In this document: positions 54,239 through 63,411 of the stretch, piece by piece | How the letters are laid out: each line of letters starts with the position of its first letter | How positions within the stretch are numbered: the first letter of the stretch is position 1 | Assembly (NCBI GenBank): GCA_016704655.1 | Contig: JADIZR010000022.1 | Coordinates: 124,001 to 188,000, forward strand | DNA: 64,000 nucleotides | Reading direction: 5' to 3' | Source of the DNA: Pseudomonadota bacterium | GTDB lineage: Bacteria > Pseudomonadota > Gammaproteobacteria > Steroidobacterales > Steroidobacteraceae | The notes under the pieces: generated by a model | What the model was told of the DNA's origin: nothing | Database searches by the model: none | What the model saw: the letters and a program-made list of their open reading frames with translations, nothing else | Made by a program: the position numbers and the translations under genes

Positions 54239-54613
54239 ATGGTTGGATTCCTGCTGCGTGCTGCTATTTCGGCGCTGGGCCTGTGGGTGGCGAGCCAGTT
54301 GCTCGACGGGTTGCACTTCGCCACGCCGTCCAAGCTCCTGCTGGCCGCGGTGCTGCTCGGCATCGTCAACGCCTTCGTGCGTCCGCTCGCGTTCATCCTG
54401 ACGCTGCCGATCACGATCGTGACGCTCGGCCTGTTCCTGCTGGTGCTGAACGCCGGCATGGTCGCGCTGGTGGCGTGGGTCGTCCCCGGCTTCACGGTCG
54501 CGGGTTTCTGGACCGCCGTGGGCGCCGCGGTCATCGTCAGCATCGTTTCGTGGGCCGCGTCGGGCCTGATCGGCTCGTCTGGCCGGTTCGAGAAGTTCCC
54601 GTCCAGCCGTTGA
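54239..54613 (+). CDS. phage-holin-4-type (YvlD-like) membrane protein
   Basis: Protein of 124 residues with four hydrophobic segments (LLRAAISALGLWVASQLL, LLLAAVLLGIVNAFVRPLAF, TIVTLGLFLLVLNAGMVALV, FWTAVGAAVIVSIVSWAAS) and the family motif NAFVRPLAFILTLPITIVTL. Despite the family name it is a chromosomal envelope protein of unknown function, not evidence of a prophage. GGGAG about ten bases before the ATG at 54239 supports this start. Confidence 0.87.
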   Translation: MVGFLLRAAISALGLWVASQLLDGLHFATPSKLLLAAVLLGIVNAFVRPLAFILTLPITIVTLGLFLLVLNAGMVALVAWVVPGFTVAGFWTAVGAAVIVSIVSWAASGLIGSSGRFEKFPSSR

Positions 54614-54623
54614 GCTGCAGCCG

Positions 54624-55508
54624 CTAGCAGTAGCGGTGCGGCATCGTTACCAGCACGACGCCGCCCAGCACGACGAGCATGCCGACCATCTGCTGTGGCC
54701 TGAGCGATTCACCCAGCACGAGCCACCCGAGCACCGTCGCGATGGCCGGGTTCACGTACGCGAACGTGGCGACGCGATCCGTACGCGCGTTTTTCATCAG
54801 CCACGTGAAGGCCGTGTACGTGATCGCGGAGGCGAACACGGCGAGGAACACGATCGCGCTCATCCCCCGCCATTCCCAGTGCCAGTCGGGCAACTCCCCG
54901 GTCAAGACGCCGGCTGTGCCGAGCATCAGGCCACCGACGAGCATGATCATCGCATTGAAAGCGATGGGACCGAGCTGCAGCACGGAGTTGCGGTAGACGA
55001 TCGTGCCGGAGGCCCAGACGGCGGCTGCGGCGAGCACCAGCAACTGCCAGCCGACGTGCGGCGTGAGCCGCATTTCCTCGGGCCAGACCAGCAGCGCAAC
55101 CCCGACGAAGCCCAGCGCCAGGCCGATCAGGCTCGGCACGGACAGCTTCTGGCCTTTCGGGCCGAGGGTGCCGAGCCCCGCGATCCAGAGGGCCATGCTC
55201 GCGTTGAGCAGCGCCACTTCGTTCGACGCAATGTACTTGAGCGCGAAAGTCGCCGAGCCACTGCTGAACGCGATCAGCACGAGCGCGAAGAAAAGAATCT
55301 GCCGCCATTCGTGCCGCGAGTCCGGCAGGCGGTTGCCGCGGTACAGCGCCAGGCCGAGCAGCAGGACGCCGGCGATCAGCGAGCGTAACGACGTGAACAG
55401 CAGGGGCGGCAGGTCGCTGACGCCGATACGGCCCACGAGGAAGCTCGACCCCCAGACCAGGTAGACGAGCGCGAAGCACGCGTACAGGCGTGCCCTGAAG
55501 CCGGTCAT
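54624..55508 (-). CDS. EamA/DMT-family transporter
   Basis: Drug/metabolite transporter superfamily protein of 294 residues with about ten membrane segments in two EamA repeats (LVYLVWGSSFLVGRIGVSDL to LLVWPEEM; VWASGTIVYRNSVLQLGPIA to VVLVTMPHRY). Signature text: VWGSSFL, RSLIAGVLLLGLAL, FAYVNPAIATVLGWLVLGES. Export of amino acids or other metabolites is typical, but the substrate is unknown. Convergent with the holin-like gene. Confidence 0.9.
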   Translation of the reverse strand: MTGFRARLYACFALVYLVWGSSFLVGRIGVSDLPPLLFTSLRSLIAGVLLLGLALYRGNRLPDSRHEWRQILFFALVLIAFSSGSATFALKYIASNEVALLNASMALWIAGLGTLGPKGQKLSVPSLIGLALGFVGVALLVWPEEMRLTPHVGWQLLVLAAAAVWASGTIVYRNSVLQLGPIAFNAMIMLVGGLMLGTAGVLTGELPDWHWEWRGMSAIVFLAVFASAITYTAFTWLMKNARTDRVATFAYVNPAIATVLGWLVLGESLRPQQMVGMLVVLGGVVLVTMPHRYC

Positions 55509-55556
55509 CGCCCGGGCCGTCGCCGGGCTTCGCGCCGTCTCACCATCCGTGCGAAT

Positions 55557-57485
55557 TCATGCGGCTCGACTGGCGGCGACGCGATACAGCCAGAACGCTA
55601 GCCCGGCGACGACGACCAGGCCGAGCCCTTCGCCGAACTGCAGCCCCGACCCGAGGGCCATGATATCCGCGCGGCCCGACATCACGATCGGGATGGCGAT
55701 GAAGATGCCCATCAGCGCTTCGCCCGTGATCAGGCCGGCCGCAAACAGGATCCCGTTCTGCTTCGCGCGTTCCGCCTGCGGCGAGTCGCCGCTGATGCCC
55801 AGCTTGCGCTCGACGAGGTAAGCGATCAGGCCGCCGCAGAAAATAGGCACCGAGAGTTCGAGTGGCAGGTAGATGCCTACCGCCACGGCGAGCACGGGTG
55901 CGCGAAACGGCGCTTTGACGCGCTTCAGGTATTCGTCGACGAGGATGATGCCGACGCCGATCAGCGCGCCGATCGAGATCATGCCCCACGGCAGTTCGCC
56001 GCCGAACATGCCCTTGGCGACGGAAGCCATCAACGTGGCTTGCGGGGCGATGAGCGCGTTCGGATGCTCCGCCGTGGGCGCACCGATGCCGTAGGCCTTG
56101 AGCAGCAGGTTGAGGACGGGCGCCATCACCAGCGCGCAGCTCGCCGCGCCGATCGCCAGCATCACCTGTTGCCGCCACGGCGTGGCGCCGACGAGTTGTC
56201 CGGCCTTCAGGTCCTGCAGGTTGTCGCCGCCGATGCAGGCCGCGCAGCACACGACCGAGCCGATCATGATCGCGGCTACGGGTCCGAGCGCCGCGCCGCG
56301 TCCCATCAGCACGACCAGCAGCAGCGACGCAAACAGGATCGTGCAGATGGTGATGCCCGAGACGGGATTGTTCGACGAGCCGACGAGTCCCGCCATGTAC
56401 GCCGAGACCGACGTGAATACGAAGCCGGCGACGATCATGATCACCGTCATCACCAGGCTGATGCCGATGTTGTCGACGATGAGCTGGTAGAGGACGAAGA
56501 GCGGGATCGTGAACAGCACCAGGCCGATCAGGATCGCCTTCATCGGCAGGTCCTGTTCGGTGTGCGAGGCGGCCCGCGTCGCGCCGGCCCGCGTGGCTTC
56601 GAGGCCGCTGCGGATGCCCGAGGCGAGCGAACTCCGAATCGATACCAGCGCCCACATGCCGCCGACCAGCATCGCGCCGACGCCGAGGTAACGGACCTGC
56701 GCCGACCAGATGGCGTTGGCCATCGTCTCGGCGTCCGCGCCCGCGAGCTGCTGCGCCAGCGGCGCGTTGTCCTGCAGGAACCAGGCCGCGTAGACGGGAA
56801 TCGCGATGCTCCACGAAATCATGCCGCCGATGAGGGCGAGCGCGCCGATGTTGAGGCCCACGATGTAGCCGACGCCGAGCAGCGCGGGGGAGAGGTTGGT
56901 GCCGAAGTACGCGAGCCACTTGCCGAAGAAGCCGCTGGCTGCCGCGGTGTCGGGGATCACGCGCAGGCCGCTGCCGGCCGCGAGCTTGGCGAGGCCACCG
57001 CCGAGCGCGGCCAGTCCGAGCAGTTTCACGCCCTGCGCCGGGTTGTCGCCGGCCTTGAGCACTTCGGCTGCCGCCACGCCCTCGGGGAACTTGAGGTTCT
57101 GCTCGACGATCAGCGAGCGCCGCAGCGGCACCGAGAAGAACACGCCGAGGATGCCGCCGAGGCCGGCGATCGCCAGCACCCAGAGGTACTGGAAGTCCGA
57201 CCAGTGGCCGAGGATCACGAGCGCCGGGATGGTGAAGATCACGCCCGAGGCGATCGACGAGCCCGCCGACGCGCCGGTCTGCACGATGTTGTTCTCGAGG
57301 ATGGTGCTGCCGCCGAGCACCCGCAGCACCGCCATCGAAACCACGGCCGCAGGAATGGCCGACGCGATGGTGAGCCCGGCGAAGAGCCCGAGGTACGTGT
57401 TGGCGGCGGCGAGCAGGACAGCCAGGACGATGGCAAGGATGATCGCGCGGGGCGTCAGTTGCGCGGGGGCCTGATCGTTGATCAT
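55557..57485 (-). CDS. OPT-family oligopeptide/metal-chelate transporter
   Basis: Inner-membrane transporter of 642 residues with about sixteen hydrophobic segments. OPT-family text: LTPRAIILAIVLAVLLAAAN, ENNIVQTGASAGSSIASGVI, LKFPEGVAAAEVLKAGD, LKAGQLVGATPWRQQVMLAI and VGIYLPLELSVPIFCGGLIA. Bacterial OPT proteins are thought to import peptides or metal-siderophore complexes. Its start is divergent from the SDR gene at 57590; a perfect 14-bp palindrome lies between them. Confidence 0.92.
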   Translation of the reverse strand: MINDQAPAQLTPRAIILAIVLAVLLAAANTYLGLFAGLTIASAIPAAVVSMAVLRVLGGSTILENNIVQTGASAGSSIASGVIFTIPALVILGHWSDFQYLWVLAIAGLGGILGVFFSVPLRRSLIVEQNLKFPEGVAAAEVLKAGDNPAQGVKLLGLAALGGGLAKLAAGSGLRVIPDTAAASGFFGKWLAYFGTNLSPALLGVGYIVGLNIGALALIGGMISWSIAIPVYAAWFLQDNAPLAQQLAGADAETMANAIWSAQVRYLGVGAMLVGGMWALVSIRSSLASGIRSGLEATRAGATRAASHTEQDLPMKAILIGLVLFTIPLFVLYQLIVDNIGISLVMTVIMIVAGFVFTSVSAYMAGLVGSSNNPVSGITICTILFASLLLVVLMGRGAALGPVAAIMIGSVVCCAACIGGDNLQDLKAGQLVGATPWRQQVMLAIGAASCALVMAPVLNLLLKAYGIGAPTAEHPNALIAPQATLMASVAKGMFGGELPWGMISIGALIGVGIILVDEYLKRVKAPFRAPVLAVAVGIYLPLELSVPIFCGGLIAYLVERKLGISGDSPQAERAKQNGILFAAGLITGEALMGIFIAIPIVMSGRADIMALGSGLQFGEGLGLVVVAGLAFWLYRVAASRAA

Positions 57486-57549
57486 GAATGCGTCCGGCGG
57501 GTGAGTTGCGGCATTAGAGAGGCCGGCCGCGGCAAAAGCAATGCCATGA

Positions 57550-57563
57550 TCGGGTCGACCCGA
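57550..57563. promoter_or_regulatory. palindrome in the OPT/SDR divergent region
   Basis: TCGGGTCGACCCGA is a perfect 14-bp palindrome between the two divergent starts (57485 and 57590). It could bind a regulator shared by both genes, but a GC-rich palindrome of this size could also occur by chance. Confidence 0.35.
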
Positions 57564-57589
57564 ATCAACTATCCAGATGAGCGTCAGCC

Positions 57590-58375
57590 ATGACCAATCG
57601 AACCATGACCAGATCCATCTTCATCACCGGCGTCGGGGGCGGCATCGGCACTGCCACGGCCCAGCTCTTTGCCGCGAAAGGCTGGCGCGTTGGCGGCTGC
57701 GACCTGAGCACGGCGGTGGTCGAGTCGCTGGCGGACGCGATCGGACGCGAACGTTTCACGCCTTACATGGCGGACGTGCGTGATCGTGCTTCCCTCGCAC
57801 ACGCGATCGATGACTTCACCGCACGCTGCGGTGGCAAGCTTGGCGCCGTCTTCGCCAACGCCGGTGTGCTGTTCATGGCGCCTGACGATCAGGTCACCCC
57901 CGCACAGAAGGACCTGCAGGTCGACGTCAACGTCAAGGGCGTGCTGCACACGTTCGACGCGGCGCTGCCCCACCTCAGGCGCGCCGCGCCCGGCGCGCAC
58001 ATGGTCGCCATGGCGTCGACCTCCGCCGAGTACGGCTCGCCGCATCACGCGGTCTACAGCGCCACCAAGTTCTTCGTGCGCGGCTACACCGAGGCGCTCA
58101 ACATCGAATACCGCCCGCAGGGCATCAACGTCTGCGGCATCTACGTCGCCTACGTCGACACCGGCATGGTGCGCAACGCGCAATGGCAGGCGGCGACGAT
58201 CGAGACGATGGGCGTCAAGGCGCAACCGGAAGACGTCGCAGCGATCGTCTGGAAGGCCGTGCACGGCCGGCGCGCGCACTGGCGCGTGGGTCTCGACGCG
58301 AAGTTGTCGCACTACGCCGTGCGGCTGTTCGGCTCCTGGGTCGCGCCGATCTATGCGCGCATGATGCGGATCTGA
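57590..58375 (+). CDS. SDR-family oxidoreductase
   Basis: Classical short-chain dehydrogenase of 261 residues: GVGGGIGTATAQLFAAKGW, ADVRDRASL, VFANAGVLF, the Ser-Tyr-Lys set in MASTSAEYG and YSATKFFVRGYTEALNIEYR. It ends with a region lacking the usual C-terminal Gly-rich turn, as in many SDRs acting on lipids or acyl chains. The substrate is unknown. ATG at 57590 (MTNRTMTRSIFITG) and ATG at 57605 are both possible. Confidence 0.88.
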   Translation: MTNRTMTRSIFITGVGGGIGTATAQLFAAKGWRVGGCDLSTAVVESLADAIGRERFTPYMADVRDRASLAHAIDDFTARCGGKLGAVFANAGVLFMAPDDQVTPAQKDLQVDVNVKGVLHTFDAALPHLRRAAPGAHMVAMASTSAEYGSPHHAVYSATKFFVRGYTEALNIEYRPQGINVCGIYVAYVDTGMVRNAQWQAATIETMGVKAQPEDVAAIVWKAVHGRRAHWRVGLDAKLSHYAVRLFGSWVAPIYARMMRI

Positions 58376-58486
58376 GGCAGCGCGACCCACAGGACACTCC
58401 CAGGCGCGAATCAGCGCTGCTGGCAGCGGACGGTCAGTCTGCACCTGCGCAATCGCGTGCAACCGCAGTTGAACCTCTGGTCGCGT

Positions 58487-58506
58487 GGTAGTACATTCTG
58501 ACTACC
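58487..58506. promoter_or_regulatory. inverted-repeat operator candidate of the toxin-antitoxin operon
   Basis: GGTAGT and ACTACC are perfect 6-base arms around an 8-base spacer, lying 17-36 bases upstream of the antitoxin GTG. RHH antitoxins normally repress their own operon through such repeats. Confidence 0.5.
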
Positions 58507-58522
58507 TTTAGGAGAGCCGCCT

Positions 58523-58813
58523 GTGTCCGCAACGAGCCTGAAGCTTCCGGACGACCTCAAGCGCCGCATCACCAGGCTGGCCGCCAGCAGCGGTCAGACT
58601 CCCCACGCGTTCATGGTCGAAGCGCTGGTGCGTGAGGCGGAACGGTCGGAACTGCGCCAGCAATTCGCTGCCGCAGCGGCTGAATCGGAGCGTGAGGTGC
58701 TCGGCAGCGGCAAGGCTCATTCCCTGGACGCCTCGTTCGACTACCTTGCCGCGAAAATCAGCGGCAAAAACCCGCGACGCCCACGGCCTCGTTCGTGGCG
58801 CGCGTCGAAGTAA
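58523..58813 (+). CDS. ribbon-helix-helix antitoxin, ParD/CopG-like
   Basis: Protein of 96 residues. The N-terminal RHH fold is clear (ATSLKLPDDLKRRITRLAAS then SGQTPHAFMVEALVREAERS), followed by a charged toxin-binding tail. GTG at 58523 has AGGAG upstream. It overlaps the toxin gene by 19 bases, typical of a co-translated type II antitoxin-toxin pair, and has an inverted repeat upstream for autoregulation. Confidence 0.85.
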   Translation: MSATSLKLPDDLKRRITRLAASSGQTPHAFMVEALVREAERSELRQQFAAAAAESEREVLGSGKAHSLDASFDYLAAKISGKNPRRPRPRSWRASK

Positions 58814-59094
58814 GCGCCACGGCGCTCCGCGACCTGGAGCGCTTGTTCGATTTCGCCGCGGCAGCTGATTCCACGCGGGCGCTGGCGCAGCTTTCGAGCG
58901 TACGGGCGGCATTCGCGGTTCTTGCAGATCACCCGCTGCTGGGTCGAGTGGCCGAAGAGGGCCGGCGCGAGCTCGTGTTATCACGTGGCAGGCACGGCTA
59001 CATCGCGAAGTATCGCTGGTTGCCGGTCGAGGACGTCGTGCTGATCCTGGCGGTCAGGCATCAGCGTGAAGCGGGCTACCTCGAAGAGCAGTAG
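58795..59094 (+). CDS. RelE/ParE-superfamily toxin
   Basis: Protein of 99 residues of the ParE/RelE toxin fold (VEVSATALRDLERLFDFAAA, HPLLGRVAEEGRRELVLSRG, YIAKYRWLPVEDVVLILAVR, HQREAGY). The pattern near the end (VLILAVRHQRE) is characteristic. ParE types poison gyrase while RelE types cut mRNA; the RHH partner favours a ParE-like role. It starts at GTG 58795 inside the antitoxin gene. Its stop is one base from the end of the convergent TPP-enzyme gene. Confidence 0.87.
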   Translation: MARVEVSATALRDLERLFDFAAAADSTRALAQLSSVRAAFAVLADHPLLGRVAEEGRRELVLSRGRHGYIAKYRWLPVEDVVLILAVRHQREAGYLEEQ

Positions 59095-59095
59095 T

Positions 59096-60736
59096 TCAGT
59101 CGCCGGGCGCGCTGCGCTGGCGCTGCTGCAACGTCGTGACGAACCGGGCGAGCGACGTCGAGACCGACCCGCGCGGCAGCGTGGCGTCGATCAGCTGGAA
59201 CCGCCCACGCTCCGCCATGGCACGTTCAAGTGCCGCCGCGAACTCGCGGCGCGTATTCACACGCACGCCGACCCCGCCCAGCGGTGCGGCGCAGCCAGCG
59301 AAATCCCAATCGTCGAGCGCATACAGCGACGAACCCGGCTGGAACACGCGCAACATTTCCCAGCTGCGGTTGTTGAACACGACGACGATCGGATCCCAAC
59401 CGTAGCGCCTGCAATTACCGAGTTCCCAGCCGGTCATCTGGAACGCGCCGTCCCCCACCAGCACCAGGGGGCGTCGTCCGGTTGCTGCCTGCAAGCCGAG
59501 TCCCGCCGGCACCCCGTACCCCATGCTGGCGTAGTAGCCGGGCGCGACGAGTTCGGAGTGGCCGATGTCGAACGCGGCGAACATGCAGTCACCCATGTCG
59601 GAGGCCAGAGGCAGGGGACCGTTGCGCGCGAAGGCGTCGTTGATCGCCGCCGTGATGTCGCCCGGCGACAGCGGAGCGTCATCGGCGACGAACGGGGCCA
59701 CTGGTTGCGGCCGTACGTCGGGCAGGGCGCGAGGCTCGCGCCGCTCGCGGGCAAGGCGCGCCAGCAGGCCCTCGACCAGTGCCGCGAGCGGCACGTCCGG
59801 ATACCTGTGGTGGCCAACGCCGACGGACCGGTTGTGCGCCAGGATCGTCGTGCGTGGAGCGATCATGTGTTCCGAGACGCCGAGGTTCGTGTCGCACGGC
59901 GTGACACCGAGCAGCAGCAGGCAGTCGGAGTCCTCGACCAGGCGCGTGATGGCGGGATCGCCGGCCGTGCCGAGGTACGCGCCCACCAGGGGCGAGTCCT
60001 GCGCCGACAGCAGGCCGTGTCCCATGAACGAGGTCACGACCGGGATACCCAGCTTGCGCGCCAGTTCGGCGACTGGTGCTTCGAGCCGGAAGCGCCGCAC
60101 CTCCACACCCAGCATCATCACGGGAGACTGCGCGCGCGCAATGCGCTGGAGCACTTCGTCGACACAGTCGCTGACGGCTTCCATGGCTACGGCAGGCGCC
60201 GGCAGGGCACGAACTGCCTCGCACGACGCATCCACCAGGTCGCGTGGAAATTCGAGGTAGACCGGGCGCGAGTGCGTGATGCAGCTCGACAGCACGCGCG
60301 CGATGTCGTCCGGTGCGCGCCGCGGGTCGTCGAGCCGCGCCTGGTCACAGGTGACCTCGCGGTAGATGATCATCTGCGAGTCGAGCGTCTTCACCTGGTG
60401 GTGCAGCTTCAGCATGCCGCGCCCTTCGTGTGTTCCCGGCGCGCCGGACACCACGACGACGGGCACCTGCTCGGCATAGGCCGAGGCGACCGCATTGAGC
60501 ATGTTGAGTGCGCCGGCGCCGTAGGTCACGAACGCCGCCGACGGCGCAGATGCGATGCGGGCAGCCGCGTCGGCGGCAAACCCGACTCCTGGCTCGTGGC
60601 TGAGCATGAACAGCGGCAGTCGCTTCGATTCATCGAGCGCCTTGAACAGCGGCAGCGCGAAATCGCCGGGGATGCCGAACGCCTGCTGGACGCCATGGTC
60701 GACGAGCGCCTGGATCAGCGCGTCTGCGAGTTTCAT
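59096..60736 (-). CDS. TPP-dependent decarboxylase, indolepyruvate/phenylpyruvate type
   Basis: Enzyme of 546 residues with the three domains of the pyruvate decarboxylase-like family. The TPP-activating Glu is in SHEPGVGFAADAAARI, TYGAGALNMLNAVASAYAEQ follows, and the TPP-Mg motif runs from GDGAFQMTGWELGN to VFNN. The His-rich HEGRGMLKLHHQ segment and overall size fit indolepyruvate/phenylpyruvate or related 2-keto acid decarboxylases rather than acetolactate synthase. The precise substrate is uncertain. It is the last gene of the tonB-exbB-exbD-ykvA run (15 bases after DUF1232). Confidence 0.82.
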   Translation of the reverse strand: MKLADALIQALVDHGVQQAFGIPGDFALPLFKALDESKRLPLFMLSHEPGVGFAADAAARIASAPSAAFVTYGAGALNMLNAVASAYAEQVPVVVVSGAPGTHEGRGMLKLHHQVKTLDSQMIIYREVTCDQARLDDPRRAPDDIARVLSSCITHSRPVYLEFPRDLVDASCEAVRALPAPAVAMEAVSDCVDEVLQRIARAQSPVMMLGVEVRRFRLEAPVAELARKLGIPVVTSFMGHGLLSAQDSPLVGAYLGTAGDPAITRLVEDSDCLLLLGVTPCDTNLGVSEHMIAPRTTILAHNRSVGVGHHRYPDVPLAALVEGLLARLARERREPRALPDVRPQPVAPFVADDAPLSPGDITAAINDAFARNGPLPLASDMGDCMFAAFDIGHSELVAPGYYASMGYGVPAGLGLQAATGRRPLVLVGDGAFQMTGWELGNCRRYGWDPIVVVFNNRSWEMLRVFQPGSSLYALDDWDFAGCAAPLGGVGVRVNTRREFAAALERAMAERGRFQLIDATLPRGSVSTSLARFVTTLQQRQRSAPGD

Positions 60737-60751
60737 CGAGAGTTCCTGCCG

Positions 60752-61324
60752 TTAGAAACGAGTGATCAATTGGTACGCCTCGCCGTCCCGCGCGAGGTCG
60801 CGATCGCGTCGTTCCCGGATCCGGGCGTGCAGCGCCTCGCGCCGTGACCCGAGCCAGTCCTCGCGCGAGACCGGGCGATGCACGCCGGGCTTGTCACGCC
60901 GCGCAGCCTCGTCGCGACGATACTCGTCGAACTCCTCGTACGCATCGAGTTCGTGCTGCAGTTCGCGCAACAGCAGTTCCAGCATGATCGCGTCGTCCAC
61001 GAGGCCCAGCACGGGCACGTTGTCCGGGACGAGATCCTCGGCGTTGGCAATGTAGGCGAGGCCGTCGAGCACGCGGCCGCGCTCAGGCTCGGGGAGTTGC
61101 CACTCCGGATCCTCCAGCATGGCCACCAGGCAGGCCACGCGGTCGATGCGACGCCGGATGAACGGCGAGCGAGCCGTCGCGCGCAGACGCTCCACCTCGG
61201 CGACAGCCGCAGCCGCAACCTCGTGCTGCGGACGCTGTCCATTGCGGTCCCGCACGCGATGCATCAGGGAGCGGAAGTAGTCGAGCTCGTCTTCCGAAAA
61301 CTCGAGCGTCACGGTGAGCGCCAT
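60752..61324 (-). CDS. DUF1232 (YkvA-like) protein
   Basis: Protein of 190 residues. The central DUF1232 motif is present (LAYIANAEDLVPDNVPVLGL then VDDAIMLELLLRELQHELDA), flanked by charged helices and no clear membrane segment. The C-terminal half is Arg/Asp/Glu-rich. Function unknown. It lies between exbD (20 bases) and the TPP decarboxylase (15 bases) on the same strand. Confidence 0.82.
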   Translation of the reverse strand: MALTVTLEFSEDELDYFRSLMHRVRDRNGQRPQHEVAAAAVAEVERLRATARSPFIRRRIDRVACLVAMLEDPEWQLPEPERGRVLDGLAYIANAEDLVPDNVPVLGLVDDAIMLELLLRELQHELDAYEEFDEYRRDEAARRDKPGVHRPVSREDWLGSRREALHARIRERRDRDLARDGEAYQLITRF

Positions 61325-61344
61325 CGGTCACTCCTCGCGGTCCG

Positions 61345-61785
<441 letters not shown>

Positions 61786-61807
61786 GGCCGTCTCCCGCAG
61801 GTGAGCT

Positions 61808-62551
61808 TCAGGCCGCCTGTTCCCGCAGGCGATGCGCGCGATGATGGTCCATCGACGAGGGCACGCGCGCACCGGTCGTGAGGTAGGCGAGCAGGTCCTC
61901 GGCGAACGCGTGGAAGCTCGCGATGATCACGCGGTTGTTGCGCACCACCAGGTTGTAGCCGAGCACTGCCGGTACCGCGACGGCGAGGCCCAGCGCCGTC
62001 ATGATCAGTGCTTCGCCCACCGGTCCCGCCACCTGGTCGAGCGAGGTCTCGCCCGACGCGCCGATGCGCACCAGCGCGTGGAAGATTCCCCACACCGTGC
62101 CGAACAGGCCGATGAACGGGGCCGTACTGCCGACGGTCGCCAGGAACGTGAGACCGGTTTCCAGTCGCTCCGTCTCGCGGTTGATCGAGGAGCGCAGCGA
62201 GCGGTCGAGGAACTCGGCCCGGTGCAGCGTGCCCGCGACGCGCTCTTCGGTGAGGTGATCGTGATGCTCCATGGCGAATTCGCCGTCGAGCGCGATCTTG
62301 GAGAACGGCTCCCAGTCGGGCTGTTGCTCGAGGAATCCGAGGGCCTGGTCGGTCGGCGTCTTCCAGAACGTCGTCACGACGTGGTGCGAGCGCGTGCGGA
62401 TCCGGATGACCCGCGCGGCCTTCAGGACGATGAAGTACCACGAAACGATCGACATCACGACCAGCAACCCGAAGACGAACAGCCCGACGGCGTCTGTCTG
62501 CTGCAGGAAGTTGGCGAAACTCATCGTGGTCAGGGCTTCGGTGGGATGCAT
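61808..62551 (-). CDS. exbB: ExbB/TolQ-type proton channel protein
   Basis: Protein of 247 residues with three membrane segments (LFVFGLLVVMSIVSWYFIVL; FLATVGSTAPFIGLFGTVWG; ALIMTALGLAVAVPAVLGYN), the ExbB/TolQ/MotA pattern, and a cytoplasmic loop between the first and second. It opens proton flow with ExbD to energise TonB. ATG at 62551 or 62524 (MSFANFLQQ) may be the start. tonB is 15 bases upstream. Confidence 0.94.
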   Translation of the reverse strand: MHPTEALTTMSFANFLQQTDAVGLFVFGLLVVMSIVSWYFIVLKAARVIRIRTRSHHVVTTFWKTPTDQALGFLEQQPDWEPFSKIALDGEFAMEHHDHLTEERVAGTLHRAEFLDRSLRSSINRETERLETGLTFLATVGSTAPFIGLFGTVWGIFHALVRIGASGETSLDQVAGPVGEALIMTALGLAVAVPAVLGYNLVVRNNRVIIASFHAFAEDLLAYLTTGARVPSSMDHHRAHRLREQAA

Positions 62552-62566
62552 GGCTGGATCCTGTGG

Positions 62567-63274
62567 TCAGTCTTCCAACGAGAACGTGATGGGGACGATG
62601 CACCAGGCGCGCAGTGGCACGCCGTCGCGCTTCGCCGGCTCGAATCGCCAGTTGCGCACCGCGTCGAGCGCCGCCTGGTCGAGGCCCGCGTCGCCGCTGC
62701 TGCTGCGAACGGCCGCGTCCTGGGGCCGCCCGTCCTCCCCAACCAGCACGCGCAGGCGCACCGTGCCCTCGATCCCTGAGCGCAGGCAGCGCGGCGGATA
62801 GACCGGCGGCTTCATGTCGACCAGCTTCATCTTCCAGTACACGGGGGTCTGCTCGACGGGGGCGGCCGCGGTCGAGTCGCCGTCCACCGTTCCCTCGGGC
62901 ATCGCCGGGCCAGGCTCACCGGGCAGCAGTTCGTCGCCCATTTCGTATTGCTTGACCTGGGTGTCCGGCGGCACGGGATCCGTCGTGGGTGTGTCCACGA
63001 GGATGGGCACCGGGCGCGTCACCCTGGGCCGTTCCTGCTTGACCGAGTTGGTTGCGGTGTCCGGTGCCTGCTGCACGTCGTCCGGCAGGCGCGGCGGCGG
63101 CAGCTTGAGCAGGCTCACCTGGAAGACGGGCGGTGGCACCTCGTCCTGCGGGGGTTCGAGCTGGGCCAGGAAGAGCCGCCCGATGCCCGCGGCGTGCAGT
63201 GCGGTGACGAGCAGCAATACCGACGCGGCGCCCCAGGTCAGGCGTTCGTCGTGAACGTATCGGTCGATCCGCAT
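62567..63274 (-). CDS. tonB: TonB-family energy transducer
   Basis: Protein of 235 residues: an N-terminal membrane anchor (WGAASVLLLVTALHAAGIGR), a Pro-rich periplasmic spacer (about 40-140), and the C-terminal TonB domain (VYPPRCLRSGIEGTVRLRVL, AALDAVRNWRFEPAKRDGVP, WCIVPITFSL). It transfers energy from ExbBD to outer-membrane receptors for siderophores or other substrates. First gene of the tonB-exbB-exbD operon. No TonB-dependent receptor gene lies in the window. Confidence 0.93.
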   Translation of the reverse strand: MRIDRYVHDERLTWGAASVLLLVTALHAAGIGRLFLAQLEPPQDEVPPPVFQVSLLKLPPPRLPDDVQQAPDTATNSVKQERPRVTRPVPILVDTPTTDPVPPDTQVKQYEMGDELLPGEPGPAMPEGTVDGDSTAAAPVEQTPVYWKMKLVDMKPPVYPPRCLRSGIEGTVRLRVLVGEDGRPQDAAVRSSSGDAGLDQAALDAVRNWRFEPAKRDGVPLRAWCIVPITFSLED

Positions 63275-63411
63275 CGGGTGCCAGGGACGTGCTGCGTCCA
63301 GCTGCTCCCTCGCTGAAACTGGATCGAATGTACTGGAAGAAAGCGCAGCCCGCGGCCCCGCAGCCTCAGCGGAAATGCCTATCTGGCGGTGGAATTGCCG
63401 AAGATGGGCTG

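Noticed and set aside
54239..54613. Prophage signal from a holin-family name
   Set aside because: The family is a common chromosomal membrane protein; no other phage genes are nearby.
56040..57593. 517-residue plus-strand frame opposite the OPT gene
   Set aside because: Highly charged antisense composition; the minus strand encodes a clear OPT transporter.
59066..60847. 593-residue plus-strand frame opposite the TPP decarboxylase
   Set aside because: Arg/His/Gln-rich shadow without motifs.
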